Assembly (NCBI RefSeq): GCF_963855985.1
Contig: NC_087105.1
Span: 1,614,501-1,678,500 of the forward strand
Source of the DNA: Ostrinia nubilalis
Taxonomy: Eukaryota > Arthropoda > Insecta > Lepidoptera > Crambidae
Reading direction: 5' to 3'
Length of the DNA: 64,000 nucleotides
Below the pieces are notes generated by a model that saw only the letters and a list, made by a program, of their open reading frames with translations, searched no databases and was not told the DNA's origin. Shown here piece after piece: positions 1 through 10,450 of the stretch; within the stretch, counting starts at the first letter, position 1, and each line of letters begins with the position of its first letter. Both the position numbers and the translations under genes were made by a program.

Positions 1-95
1 CTGAACGAAAATGTGTTCCTCAACAACGCCATCTATTGCCGAGCGGCGGAACCAGGACTCTACAATCGATTTAAAATCGATCGATGAACAGTTTT

Positions 96-284
96 CTGTG
101 TGCCTACCATGAGTTTACGTTAGGTGAGCTCGCTAGCGAATACGTCAAAAAATTCTATGAAGATTTTATTTCTTGAAAGTAGCCGCTAGGGGCGCTGCAC
201 AATATGTTTGTTCACATTTAAATGTCATTTTTTTACGCAGTTGCTAGCGAGCACACCTAACGTAAACTCATGGTAGGCACACTG
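96..284. repeat. MITE, family A (about 50-bp terminal inverted repeats)
   Basis: The left arm GTGTGCCTACCATGAGTTTA (from 98) is repeated as its reverse complement up to 282. Matching continues about 50 bases inward to an A-rich run next to ACGT/GCGT. The core between the arms carries CCGCTAGGGGCGCT. No ORF is present, so this is a non-autonomous DNA transposon remnant. A second, diverged copy with the same core in opposite orientation lies at 53742-54048. The superfamily cannot be assigned because no clean target-site duplication is visible. Confidence 0.8.
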
Positions 285-548
285 ATTGGAACAATACAAA
301 GTTTCTCATTAGTTAAGAAGATATTGTTCTTTATTGTTAGTTGCTGACCTAGCTTTGGTACATGTCATAGAAAAAATCCTTTTTGTGCAATAAAAATCAA
401 GACATTTCAAGTAGGCTGATTTAAACTAAACTTAAGACTTAGTCAGACATACTTAGCCGCTGACTCACAAATCACTTCCCATCGGAATGCACTCGATTGC
501 ATATAACTTACAATGCTACTTACTATACTTAATACTTACTTAAGTATA

Positions 549-630
549 CTTGACGAGAGTCTGCGGTCAGGACGACCGCAGTGTTTTGTGCCCATTAAAA
601 TCTTTGTCTATGGTATGACAGCTCGTCAAG
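549..630. repeat. Foldback element or nested hairpin
   Basis: Outer arms CTTGACGAG (549-557) and CTCGTCAAG (622-630) are perfect reverse complements. Nested inside is a second perfect hairpin, CTGCGGTC / GACCGCAG (561-568 and 574-581) with loop AGGAC. Two nested stems within 82 bases suggest a small MITE-like foldback. A transcribed structure is possible but not supported by anything else. Confidence 0.5.
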
Positions 631-1829
631 GTAAACATAGATTTTATGCAGTTGGAATAGGGTATATTTTGCAATGAAAAATGTGTAGCCTGTTGTGCAA
701 GTTGTATGGGATCTCATACACTAAGTTATGGAAAGATATTTGTCTATTAGGGAATAATTTCTATTTGTATCAATGAGAAAATCGACTAGGTATTGCCCGT
801 GGCATTGCTTAAGTAATTGGCTAATCAAATACTGTCACGAACTTAGTATTAAAAAGTTAATTGTAAAAAGGTTTGGAAATGGCGAAAAGTAAATTGGTAC
901 ATTTGTAACTTAATTGGCAAAGAGTTACATATTTTTGAATTTTTATTGTTAATTAATTGACTCTACCTAAATTTTTGACGCACTATTATTCGAAATTCTA
1001 TTACACTGAAGTCCAGCTGCGAGCAATGAACGAAATTGTACTTATTCTATTTACATTGTGGTCCAATTGCGAAAAATAACTGAACTTTCGTATTGGTTGT
1101 AAAAAACTTGTTGTTGATTTCTTACTATGAATGACTGGAGACTAAGACATGACTCAATCTTGCAGACCGTCTCTACTAGGCCACGAAGAAGATTGTCATT
1201 TCTATAGTTAAAACTATGTAGTTTCAGTTCACACATAAAAATAGCACAATAATAGTATCCATCCAAAGGCCGGTGCTCCCAAAGCATTGACAACCCGCTA
1301 ACCGCACGTTAAACGCGTGGCAGTTAACTTAACTCTAGTTACCGCTGTTTTATGTCTGTCGGTTTGTTTGCCTTTTTGTTAAGCGTGCGGTCGCATAAGT
1401 CTAATGGCACTAATGTAAACGTCACTTCGGCCATAACAACTAATCCGAATCGAGTGACGAATGGTGACCGCAAACTGCTAACAGATGGCGCGTTTTCGAA
1501 ATAAGACTATTGTGGGGATTTTTGTAGAAGCACTTGAGAAGTTTAGATTTATAGCGTGGAGTTTTTTAAAAGTAAATAGTGGTTAAGTCCCTCGTGTACT
1601 ATTGTGTAACTACAAGACTTTTTCACAGCTGAATCGAGTACAGACAAAACTAACAACAAGTAATACAAAATAGGAATGGCAAAATTTAGGTGATTCCGCT
1701 CGTTTAGAAGCTGTCAATAAGAAGGCGAGTGTGGTTTTTTTATAATAATAATGGCATGAGCCCGTGAGTTAACGTTATACTGAAGAACTTATGGACTTCG
1801 AGTAAAAAAAAGCCTAAAAAATAATAATA
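631..1829. other. No gene recognised
   Basis: AT-rich sequence with no exon signals in a convincing arrangement, no recognised repeat and no tRNA-like motif. The 80-codon minus-strand frame at 1051-1293 has no recognisable domain and is taken as chance. Confidence 0.6.
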
Positions 1830-2215
1830 ATAAATTCTTTATTGACATAAAATGTTACACCAAAACATACAACACAGTAATTAATGTAGATTACAACAAT
1901 CTAGACAGGTACACAAATGTGTAATTATAGGTAAGAACTGTGGGCTGAGTGTGTTTCCATCAAAAGCTCTCTGAACCTCATTCTCATCTGTATTAAAAGA
2001 TAATAGGTACATAGTCTAGGGCCTAGCAAGGACTTTATCGTTAACCTCAGCCGTATGCCTAGCTGTTTTTTGGGGGTACCCCATGGCCTGTGGCCAGGAC
2101 ATTCCTGTATGGCACCCGCCCAAGTGCCGTCACTATCTCGCTGTGTCGCGGAGCCACAAATAAGACACAACTTGCCGAAAATACCTTTACTAACCTTCCC
2201 CTGTTAGGAAAACGT
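1830..2215 (-). repeat. Possible 3' end of a non-LTR retrotransposon
   Basis: Read on the minus strand, the segment ends in TTTTATGTCAATAAAGAATT followed by a TTATTATTATT run. That is the usual appearance of a LINE 3' end with a simple-repeat tail. Upstream is an open minus-strand frame (1925-2170) containing C-x2-C and GHRPWGTPKKQ, which I do not recognise. It may be the end of a retrotransposon ORF, a host 3' exon, or chance. Confidence 0.3.
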
Positions 2216-2279
2216 ATATATGTATAAACATCTGAATAAGCCCTTATTATTAAGCTAGAAATAGTTGAGTGATGCCTGT

Positions 2280-2300
2280 GGATGCAATTTTCATCATCAT
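2280..2300. repeat. (ATC)n microsatellite
   Basis: Short run of TCATCATCATCATC. In this window such runs usually mark the tail of RTE-type LINE copies, but here no LINE sequence adjoins it. Confidence 0.7.
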
Positions 2301-2418
2301 CATCATCCCATTTAGTATCTTTTGAATGAAAACGACATCTAACTTTTCAGAGGCTAATGGAGGATTTGGTTTTTACTTCCCCACGCTGATGTATTTAATA
2401 AACTATGCATTTTTTAGA

Positions 2419-2490
2419 TTCATCATCATCATTTCAGCCACAGGACGTCCTCTGATAAACAAAGGCCTCTCCCAATGATTTCCACTTCAC
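2419..2490 (-). repeat. RTE-type LINE 3' end, 5'-truncated
   Basis: CATCATCATCATTTCAGCCA followed by CAGGACGTCC and AAAGGCCTCTCCCAATGA is the reverse complement of the lepidopteran RTE LINE 3' end: RT C-terminus, stop, then a (GATGAT)n tail. Only about 70 bases remain, as expected for target-primed reverse transcription that stopped early. The same end is seen with coding content at 21872-22174. Confidence 0.85.
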
Positions 2491-2689
2491 TACTATTTTG
2501 CAAGCTTCATTATAAAGAAAGTTCCTTCTAAATTACTGTTAAAATTAATAAAGTCCTTAAACGTCAATTAATTTCGTAGTCAAAATGTTCTTTAGTGTCA
2601 AAAATTCGTTCTAAAAAATTCACATGGCAAATGAAAACTTTTAAAAAGTTTTTTTTTTTGCTTGTCCATGGTAAAAAGCAACAATAGTT

Positions 2690-2830
2690 GTCACAGCGCG
2701 GCATTACGCGGCTGCAACTAGGTATTGATTGAAATGGCGGGATCGCGCGTAATCTGCGTGATTATTTCAAATCGCCGCACGTTACATTACGGCTAATCTG
2801 GCACGATGGCGTCGCCTCTATGCTCTATGG
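2690..2830. other. GC-rich island in AT-rich sequence
   Basis: A CpG-containing block (AGCGCGGCATTACGCGGCTG near 2695; GATGGCGTCGCC near 2803) with no ORF or repeat match. It could be a conserved non-coding element. Nothing in the sequence identifies its role. Confidence 0.3.
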
Positions 2831-2931
2831 CGCATTGGCTAGGGCTGCCAGAGTGAATTTTTGGATGATGATAGATGTCTTTTAATCTATGGTTTATGGG
2901 TTTCAGTCCTTATCCTCAGTTAAACAATTAC

Positions 2932-3040
2932 CCCCTTACTAATAAAAAGTTACACAGTTGTTTTAAAATGACATTTCCATACTAAATGTCACTTTAAAAA
3001 CACTGTTCAACGAACGTGTAAGTTTTATTAATAAGAGGGT
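2932..3040. repeat. MITE with CCCTTACTAATAAAA-type ends
   Basis: The left end CCCCCTTACTAATAAAAAGT and the reverse complement of the right end, ACCCTCTTATTAATAAAACT, match. The inner stem TGACATTT / AAATGTCA also pairs. The 109-base element has no coding capacity. Confidence 0.75.
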
Positions 3041-3337
3041 TTGTGTTTGATTGGAGCATAAAAATAAGTTTTCATGTTTTTCACACTAGAATCTTCATAA
3101 GAAGCTCCCAATAAAAACTTCAACCCATATTTCAGGCAATGTAAAAATTTAGCTTTATCACGAAATATTGCCTTTTGTAACCGAACTTCATCAAAATTGA
3201 TACAACAACAATATTTGTCAACAATAAGTTTCTTTTAGAGAGTGTTTCAATAGTTCTGACAGCTCGAGGATTTAACTTCATGATCAAAATGAGTGCAGTA
3301 GAAACTTGTCATCCATAAGTGACTTTTTGAAGACTAA

Positions 3338-3453
3338 TGCCCGTTTTCACCATCAATCTCTAATTTTTAAGTGACCCCTGTGTAAACAAAATTCCTGTTA
3401 TTTGTTACCATAAGGGTCACTTAAAAATTAGGGATTGATGGTGAAAACAGGCA
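3338..3453. repeat. Foldback MITE, family B, copy 1
   Basis: Near-palindromic element. The left half TGCCCGTTTTCACCATCAAT pairs with ATTGATGGTGAAAACAGGCA on the right, and the internal arms TTTTTAAGTGACCC / GGGTCACTTAAAAA also pair. Four copies occur in this window. Flanking bases TAA and TCA may be a mutated 3-bp target-site duplication. Confidence 0.9.
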
Positions 3454-3794
3454 TCATTTACCATGTCATCACTTTTTGAAGACTTTTTATACTTGGCCAG
3501 CCCTGTGCTCGCATCATTATGGCACATAGGTATCATAGCATTACAGAGCCTGGGAACCGGGTGCTTACATTAGACTGCGATTGTGCTGCAGATGGGGCTA
3601 ATCCCTCGTTAAGTTGTTGTTGGGTAATCATGGGGTAAACGGCCCGTCAATATCGAATATTGTACCTGATGTCAAAGGGTATGCTAAACGACCTAAGTTG
3701 TATGCCATTTTTTAGCGATTATTTTTTCTTGGTAAGTTAGTTACACGCTCAAACACATTTAAGACACTATTTAAATCAAAGATGTAACGGCTAA

Positions 3795-3835
3795 ATAATG
3801 TAATAATAAATAAACAAAATAAATAAATAAACATT
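3795..3835. repeat. A-rich low-complexity (AATA)n
   Basis: AATAATAAATAAACAAAATA followed by further AAATA units. Low complexity with no other signal. Confidence 0.8.
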
Positions 3836-3959
3836 GTCTCTCTTAACCATGATTTACCACTATTTCAGGAAAATAGAGCAAAATTAATGAAAAACCACAT
3901 TTAAAAATGACCACTGATTGCCACTTCTGCTCTACAATTCCTAAGCAATGGTAGAGTTA

Positions 3960-4079
3960 TGCCAGTTTACACCATCAATTCCTAATTTTTAATTGCCCCC
4001 TATGGTAACATATAAGAGGAATTTTGTTTTCATAGGGGTCGCTTAAAAATTAGGGATTGATGGTGAAAACGAACGGGCA
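3960..4079. repeat. Foldback MITE, family B, copy 2, with TTA duplication
   Basis: Same family as 3338-3453. TGCC...GGCA ends are flanked on both sides by TTA (3957-3959 and 4080-4082). A 3-bp TWA duplication fits the PIF/Harbinger superfamily, so family B is probably a Harbinger-type MITE. The middle differs in length from the other copies. Confidence 0.9.
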
Positions 4080-4517
4080 TTAAATTCATATTTGCATACA
4101 CCTATTTACATAAATTTAATGCTTTTGCAAAGATCCAAAATAAGTTACATAAAACTATCAACATAATATTTTCATCATCATAATTTTAATAAATGATAAT
4201 TGCGTCCTTAAATAAAATTTTGCACCCTTTTGAAATATTAGACGACTTTGTTTATGAATACATTTGAAACAACTTTACTGTTATAAGACAAATCTCTAAA
4301 CCTCGCCAGTGTGAACGATGAAGTGTTTATTCCAACACTAACACCATCCAATACATTCAAGTGCATTTTATTTATGAGGGATTTGTCGATTGCGCGTTAT
4401 TGATATTGACACGAGGCGGGAAACCGAGGCGGGCTATGACACTTTTTAATTCAACGACAAGTTAGATTTATTTGCCCGTCAAAACGAACGTTACATCGCT
4501 AGTTTTTTTTAGGTTTT

Positions 4518-4805
4518 CTTGGCAAAGGAATAAAATTATGCAACTTTCTGCTGCTCAACATTGTGAACAATCGATTTTTTTTTATTCACAACGAGGAAGC
4601 TCTTGGCCTGTATCTCACCTGATGGTAAGTGATAATTAGGCCGATTAATCACCATTAAAAGTTTAAAAACAATAAACCACGTAATAAGCTACCGTTTTAT
4701 TTTTTTAGGCGAAGGAATAAAAATTTACAGACAGTTGTTTTTTTCTTTCCAAATAATCTTGACAGATCTCATCTTATCATCTAACTTTGGCGAAGGAATT
4801 AAAAT
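4518..4805. repeat. Three copies of GGCGAAGGAATAAAA
   Basis: GGCAAAGGAATAAAA (about 4520), GGCGAAGGAATAAAA (about 4709) and GGCGAAGGAATTAAAA (about 4789). Two looser relatives, GGCAAAGGCGTAAAA and GGCAAAGACATAAAA, occur near 13744 and 13798. Each is preceded by a T-rich stretch. The origin is unknown; they may be remnants of one dispersed repeat. Confidence 0.4.
4571..4650 (-). repeat. tRNA-derived SINE, 3' fragment
   Basis: Contains ACGAGGAAGCTCTTGGCCTG and CTCACCTGATGGTAAGTGA, identical to the 3' part of the full SINE at 5888-6219, including the T-run that is its poly(A) tail on the minus strand. The tRNA-like head is missing. Confidence 0.85.
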
Positions 4806-4809
4806 CATT

Positions 4810-5886
4810 CGGTCGTATTTTTTCCTCCGGTGGCCGGACGATGTCCGAATTACATTGTACCCGATCAAAGTTACGCATTGCACAAAAAGTAATAAAAAAA
4901 CTGGCCAAGGATGAGCGTATCGAAAAAGCAATAAGACGGACGTCAAAAATAACTTGAATTACAATTTTAATCTTGTCGAATCCCCGTTTTTATTGTGATC
5001 GGGTGGCCGCGTGCTGGGGACATCATTCCGTTTCCAAAGTTTATTTAATAAGGACTTCTCGCTATAAGAAATCATATTAAAGTCTCGAGGGCCGAGCTCA
5101 TATAAATTCGCGATTTTTATATCCGACTCATTATTATTTTTGAACGGTCGAAATGCCCGCTTATGAATAAAAATCCGTCTTTATTTTGATGCAAAAATAT
5201 TGTTAGCTGACAAAAAGTTATTGGAAGGGACTCAGGGCTGTCCCCGTGGACTTTTTTTTAATAATAAACTTGACTAATAACTAAGTTGTTATTATAAGGA
5301 CATTGATGAGTCATTACAAATCAACATTTCCTAGGTTCGATTCCTAGAACGTTAAAAATAAATTTTAAACTATCCAAAAAAATTGAAATCTTTTAACTAT
5401 CCAACAGTAGCCCCTAAGCAATTTGTAAACGGCCCGCGTTTTATGGATCACATTCCTGTCATATTTTGGTCTATTACAAAATTGTTTCCATCAAACACTC
5501 CACATTTATTATAAGTAGATGGGTATTTTATGAAATTACTATAATTTCGTTCAAACAAAACCACGAGCTGTCAAAATTGACGTCGGTATATCATCGGCTG
5601 GGCCCTTTTTTGTGGGCCTTAATAATTTTGTTAAGAGCTTTTTAAACGGACGCATATTTGGAATAGCGACTGGTACTTTATGGTTGGAATAGTTCTGGAA
5701 TTTAAATTGGGCTAGATTAATAGTGGATTAGGGGGTTCTTCCCAGCGTTTGACCGCAATCATGTGAATCAAAATCTATCTGATATCAACTTTCTCTGACG
5801 TAATCTATATTAATATGTATTACGATAAACAGTCTTAAAAATGTCTTTAGGTTACGTTTTACATATTACTGAGATGCAATGAGATC
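4810..5886. other. No gene recognised; isolated T-arm-like hairpin at 5328-5347
   Basis: AT-rich sequence. The only structured item is CTAGG-TTCGATT-CCTAG near 5331-5347, a perfect T-arm with a B-box (GGTTCGATTCC). I cannot find matching acceptor or D arms, so it is not called as a tRNA. Confidence 0.5.
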
Positions 5887-5887
5887 T

Positions 5888-6219
5888 TTTTTTTTATCTA
5901 CTACGAGGAAGCTCTTGGCCTGTATCTCACCTGATGGTAAGTGACGATTAGGCCGAAGGTGGAAGCGAGCTTCACCCGGAATCCTCAACCACGGAGGAAC
6001 TGGCTATCTTACCTCTAACCGCCGGAACACAACAATGCTTAACATTGTTGTTATGGCGACAAACTTAGGTAAGATGGTGTTAGCTAGCCAGGCGGACTTA
6101 GAAGTTAGAACAAGCCCTACCACCAACAGAAAAGTCTGCCCCCACTGGGAATCGAACCCGGGACTTCTGCGTCTGAAGCAGGTGGTCTTACCACTAGACC
6201 ACAGAGGAGGTTAAGCGTT
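5888..6219 (-). repeat. Full-length tRNA-derived SINE
   Basis: On the minus strand the element starts with a tRNA-like head carrying an RNA polymerase III A box, TGGTCTAGTGG, and a B box, GGTTCGATTCC, both perfect to consensus. A body follows with an internal hairpin (ACAACAATG / CATTGTTGT near 6027-6050). The 3' part is CTTGGCCTGTATCTCACC in plus-strand sense, and a poly(A) tail is seen here as the T-run at 5888. AGATCT flanks both ends (5882-5887 and 6220-6225), consistent with a target-site duplication from LINE-driven insertion. It is the only copy here with both ends, so it serves as reference for the fragments at 4571, 38172 and 42912. Confidence 0.9.
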
Positions 6220-6486
6220 AGATCTGTCAGCATGCCATTCACTGACTCATTTTTATGAACTGTCAAAGTCTCCATTTCTTTTTGGAGTTCGCATGAAAAT
6301 ACGTTTGTGATGTGACGTCACAGGTTATAAAAGTCAGCTGTTATTTACAGGTAATTTCATAGCTACTGATATGACTTTCACTTTATAATATAAAATTCTT
6401 TTAACGATGAGAGATTGGAATATAAATTCGAGTCAGCATTCCTATTCTATAAAAACTTAATAAGTGCGGTGTATAAATATTAATTA

Positions 6487-6684
6487 CTAGCATTTGCCCG
6501 CGGCTTTACCCGCGTGAAATTTAGTTTGTCACAGATCGTCATAAATTATAGCCTATATGTTATTCTGGGTTATAAACAATAACATTGTAAAGTTTCATCA
6601 AAATCCGTTCAGTAATTTTTGCGTGAAAGAGTAAGAAACATACATCCAGACATCCAAACTTTCGCATTTATAATATTAGTAGGA
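6487..6684 (-). repeat. Helitron-like non-autonomous element (Lep1-like)
   Basis: On the minus strand it begins TCCTACTAATATTATAAATG, continues through CACGCAAAAATTACTGAACG, and ends GGGCAAATGCTAG. The 5' TC, 3' CTAG and insertion between A and T are Helitron hallmarks. I know this consensus as a very abundant lepidopteran element. No Rep/helicase coding sequence is present. Confidence 0.88.
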
Positions 6685-6689
6685 TGACG

Positions 6690-7555
6690 TGTTATATGCC
6701 TCTCTCTTCATTAACAACGTTTAAGCACCCGTAGAAATGTTATTTTGTTTAAACCAATATCCTAAATGATTGAGTCACTCGTTTTTTCACTCGAAACCGA
6801 GTCGTTTGACCTCAATCGCGCTCGATTGTAGGTGACGATGAGATCTAAGATTACTTTAATCAGTAAATCTATGATACACTTTATCAGAGTCTTAAATAGA
6901 TTGAAGCACAATTTTTCATTGTTTGGGTTTAGAATTTCCCGAATTTTTAGTTTTAAATTCTTGAAAGAAACTTGCTTGGCAAATCCAAAGACTATGATAA
7001 TCGACTCTACATTTTAAATAAACGATGTTTATGAGTCTTTATACACAGATATGATGATGATGACACTGAATCAACAGCTGCAGTTGAAAAGTAAACAGCA
7101 GAGGACTCGGAGGGTTCGGAGTGCTCGGAGGACAGGCGACCGTCCGCTACAGCAGGTCGCCGATAGCGAAGTGATTTATCCACTTTCATTATTCATATCT
7201 CAACAAAGAGGGGCATAAATTACGCCCCAAAATATCTAAATCCTAATCCATTCGCCTCGCCTGTCCCCGACTGAATCCGATTTTAAAATATTTATGAAAA
7301 GGCAGCAAGAAAAAAACCCAGTCCAGAGACAGAATCAGAAATAAAAAATACGCCTCGAGAGCGAACCACGGAAAAAAGTTAAAATGATTGTAGGGCAACC
7401 GATGCGCCGTTGTTTTTTTCTCCCGACGTATCCCCGTTTCATTAGATTCGTTTCAATTCTGGCGGGATTAGACGGAGAAAGGTCTCTTAAGGATAAAATG
7501 AGATGGCCGTTGATTTATAAAGATCCCTCGGACGATGAGGCGTAATTAATTGTGC
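6690..7555. other. No gene recognised
   Basis: Mixed AT-rich sequence. It contains a short (CGGAG)n-like stretch near 7105-7130 and a TGATGATGATGA run near 7052. The approach to 7560 becomes progressively richer in CpG. Confidence 0.5.
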
Positions 7556-7559
7556 GCTC

Positions 7560-8240
7560 TATTTTTGTGTTAACGTGGCAGGTGGTGATTTATGCGAGCG
7601 GAGCGCTCGCGAGCGGAGCGGAGCGAGCGGAGACCCACGTGCGGCCTGCCGGTGACAGCTCCCGAAATTAGTCACGTGGCCGTTAATAGCGACGGGGGTG
7701 GCGCGTTTTTTCCCAGCGCGTATCGCACGCTTGTTTACAACAGTTGGTGGCTATCGATCCGCCGGATATAGACGTAAATACGGCGTTACTCATTCTGCTC
7801 CCCCGCGACCGAGCTCGGCTGTTTTCCATCGATTTCCACCGGACGAAGGTCGGTCGGTATTATGTATTATCTCCGAAAAGGTTGTGCGCTTTAGGTGTAA
7901 TCGTGGCGCGCGTGTGTGCGGCTCTCGGGCGCTCGGCTCGATTAGCGCGCCGGCACCGCCGCCGCCTGATTGGGCCATCCATCACGCCGCCCGCGCCCGC
8001 CGCCCGCCGGGCCGCCGCGCTGCCCGCCGACACTCAACCTTCGACCCTCACCTCTGGGTCCTGTTTCCCTCGCGCGCCGCGCCGCGTTAATGCCGCGACG
8101 CGCGCAACACAGATCGAGGCGTACTTTTAAGACGGATACTTAGTGCGTTACATTATTATACTTTTGTTTTTTTTCCGTCGCGGCCGTGTAACCCACACGG
8201 CCGTGTTTTCGTCCGGGTCGACGCACCGCTCCGGTTATGA
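7560..8240. promoter_or_regulatory. GC- and CpG-rich block, candidate promoter / first-exon region
   Basis: The most GC-rich part of the window. It starts with a low-complexity GAGCGGAGCG repeat (about 7595-7632) and runs into a dense GCC/CCG stretch at 7940-8095. An inverted CCAAT box (GATTGGGCC, near 7968) and a perfect hairpin at 8181-8203 lie within it. Both strands show long frames here, but that is expected from stop-poor GC-rich DNA and no domain is recognisable. In insects such islands often mark promoters or 5' exons of developmental genes. I see no decisive TATA or initiator, so direction is unknown. Confidence 0.35.
8181..8203. other. Perfect 9-bp hairpin CGGCCGTGT / ACACGGCCG
   Basis: Stems 8181-8189 and 8195-8203 with loop AACCC, sitting at the downstream edge of the GC-rich block and preceded by a T-run (8167-8174). 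It could be a structured 5' UTR element or a palindromic binding site. There is no further evidence. Confidence 0.6.
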
Positions 8241-9779
8241 TACCGAATGCCTTCGGATTTTTGATTGAGGTTTTATTTTATTTAGCGCGACGTTCGCCCT
8301 GATTACGTTTCTCGTATTCGTTTACCGGTCGGCCGGTTTTTGTTTCGACGCGTTTCATTGTTCGTAACGAGATCGATTTTAACGATAAGCGGGGTTTTAA
8401 TGAAGACGTGGGTGTGCGCCATTTTGCGACGGTTATGGCTGCCGTGCGACGGTTGTCACTTATCAATATCTGGGCACTTGCAGAACTATTACCTCCGAGA
8501 GAGCTATTGATACCCGAAGGTTCACAGAGCAGGTTTATTGGTATATTAGCATATGGAGCGGGCGCCAGGTCACGGCGTCCGACAAATTGCTCTCTCACGC
8601 ACGCCGGACCACCACAAAACGCATTCACGACCCGTTACAAAACCAATAAACAAGAGACACGACAATCCCTCATTGCCCCGTAAGGAGATATCACCGAAAT
8701 GGATAAGCGTTATTAATATCGCCACTTTTACGACGTTTTTATGAGCGCACGACATTCTTGTTTAGTTCGCTTCCGTTTATTGAGTTGCCATGTTATGCGC
8801 TATGATTTTTACGGCTAGATAAGTCCAGAGTCGAGGTGCTTATCAAAACCGAGGCGTTAAATGTCGATTGGAGTTCTTGTAAAAAGACAATAATAGTAAA
8901 TAGCCCGGTAGTTGGGCGTCCGTATCGCAGGATCGATAGCCATTACAAAGTAAGGTTTTACGTTCGTTTAGACGCCGCAGCGAATCGGCTGTTATTTAAA
9001 TTGTTCAAGAGCTGGGAGTAATTTAGCCGGAGAGAACTGGTTTCCGAGTCGGATTCGCGGTATCTCTAGTATCAGATCGGTGGGTTAGATATATTGCATA
9101 TAAGCGGTTGGTCATCGCTCGGACGTAATGAAGGCACGCCGGGTGACCCCGCAGCGGCCCGCAGCGGCGCCGCAGCGCTAAAGGTCCGATCGGTAATAAG
9201 AACTTAAATGCGTTTCTGCAGCGGTTTCTTTAGCGCTGCACTCCGCGGAACGAAACTGTCTCAAACGCAGTTCGAAATAGGAACGAGTTCCCAGCGCCGG
9301 GGCCAAGGCGTTGCGCTCGTTCTGCCTGGACGCGGCTAACGAACAACGATTCTCTCTCTAATTTGCGGACATGAGAGCGATCGATCTCATTCGATTTTTG
9401 AAAAAGGACCCGAAGGCTTGCCGCAAATTGAGCGATTGAGCTCTCGCTCGCAACGCGGCTTTATTCATAAGTTGGAACGATATTCAAATAGGCCTATTCA
9501 AATTAGAAACTTGTATTCGAGAGTTGTGAATGTGATGCAAAATAAATTGTATAAACATGCAAAGGCCATTCAGGTCGTAAGAGTTCACAGACCGGTGCAG
9601 AATGATGCATCATAGTCTGTTACAACCTGCGAGGAGATGGGGGATAATTCGCCAAGATTAATCAGCCAAATGCGCGCTGCAATATCGTTCAAAATGTCCC
9701 GCAGCTATCAAAACATCTTGGCGGGGTATTGCACGCTTCCGTAAGTCATTCTCAAAATCATTACTTTTATCGTCCACTA
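8241..9779. other. CpG-containing region with GCAGCGG repeats, no gene recognised
   Basis: Moderately GC-rich. The 9125-9240 portion holds repeated GCAGCGG / GCAGCGC units (near 9153-9175). Overlapping frames on both strands (for example 8278-8628 minus and 8408-8683 plus) have no recognisable domain. Confidence 0.4.
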
Positions 9780-10450
9780 ATTTGGGAGAAAACATCGCCG
9801 GAGCGGGCAGCCCTGATCAGCTCCCGCCCGCTACATTCCAGCGCAGCCGTCGCCATGGCAACCGCCGCGCCGTCACTCGCCCCAGCCACGCACACAAATA
9901 ACGACCTTATTTTTTACCCCGCAAGGATCTAATCACAAACACCGCCAAATGAAGTTATAACATTCCATTACGATACGCCGCAATCGTCAATACGCAATCA
10001 CAACAATGAAACTGCGACCTTAATGTCTGCGAGTAAAGTGCCATTTCGAGCGCGCGAACGACTTAAGAATAGCGACATAAGGAATTGTTTTATCTCTTTC
10101 ACACGTCGTAAAGACGGGCTCGCGCGCGCTCGCTCGGGCGGCCGGTTGACGACGGCGTCGATGGCCCGGATGCGTCTCTTTCTATCCGCGTTTTTGCCGG
10201 GTATCGCGATCCACGGTTATCCGTCTTCGGCGGCATTCATTCGAGATGTCAGATAGAAATCGGAATTGTAACGAATCTTCGAATAAATTGACTGCGCTTC
10301 TTCCGATTCCATTTTACTTTCGTGCTTTATTATTTCTTTTTTATCTGACAGCTTATTTTTCTGGTATCCCGGAAAAGTTTGGTAAGAAACAAGGGATGAG
10401 TGACGGAGCCGGCGCTCGGAAGAGTGACCGGCGGTGGACGGAGCCGGTAA
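9780..10450. promoter_or_regulatory. Second GC-rich island, possible regulatory DNA
   Basis: CpG-dense segments at 9800-9890 (GCCGTCGCCATGGCAACCGC near 9846) and 10110-10220 (CTCGCGCGCGCTCGCTCGGG). GCCATGGCAAC resembles an X-box/RFX half-site region. It probably belongs to the same island system as 7560-8240. No exon is called. Confidence 0.25.

Noticed and set aside
2849..3505. Large inverted pair TAGGGCTGCCAG / CTTGGCCAGCCCTG as a 650-base element
   Set aside because: Match is short and imperfect, and the interval contains independent MITEs.
5328..5347. tRNA gene from the perfect T-arm CTAGG-TTCGATT-CCTAG
   Set aside because: No matching acceptor stem or D-arm upstream.
7698..8130. Overlapping 128-130-codon plus frames and an antisense frame in the GC-rich block
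   Set aside because: Stop codons are rare in GC-rich DNA, so several phases stay open at once. The peptides are Arg/Ala/Pro-rich with no domain.
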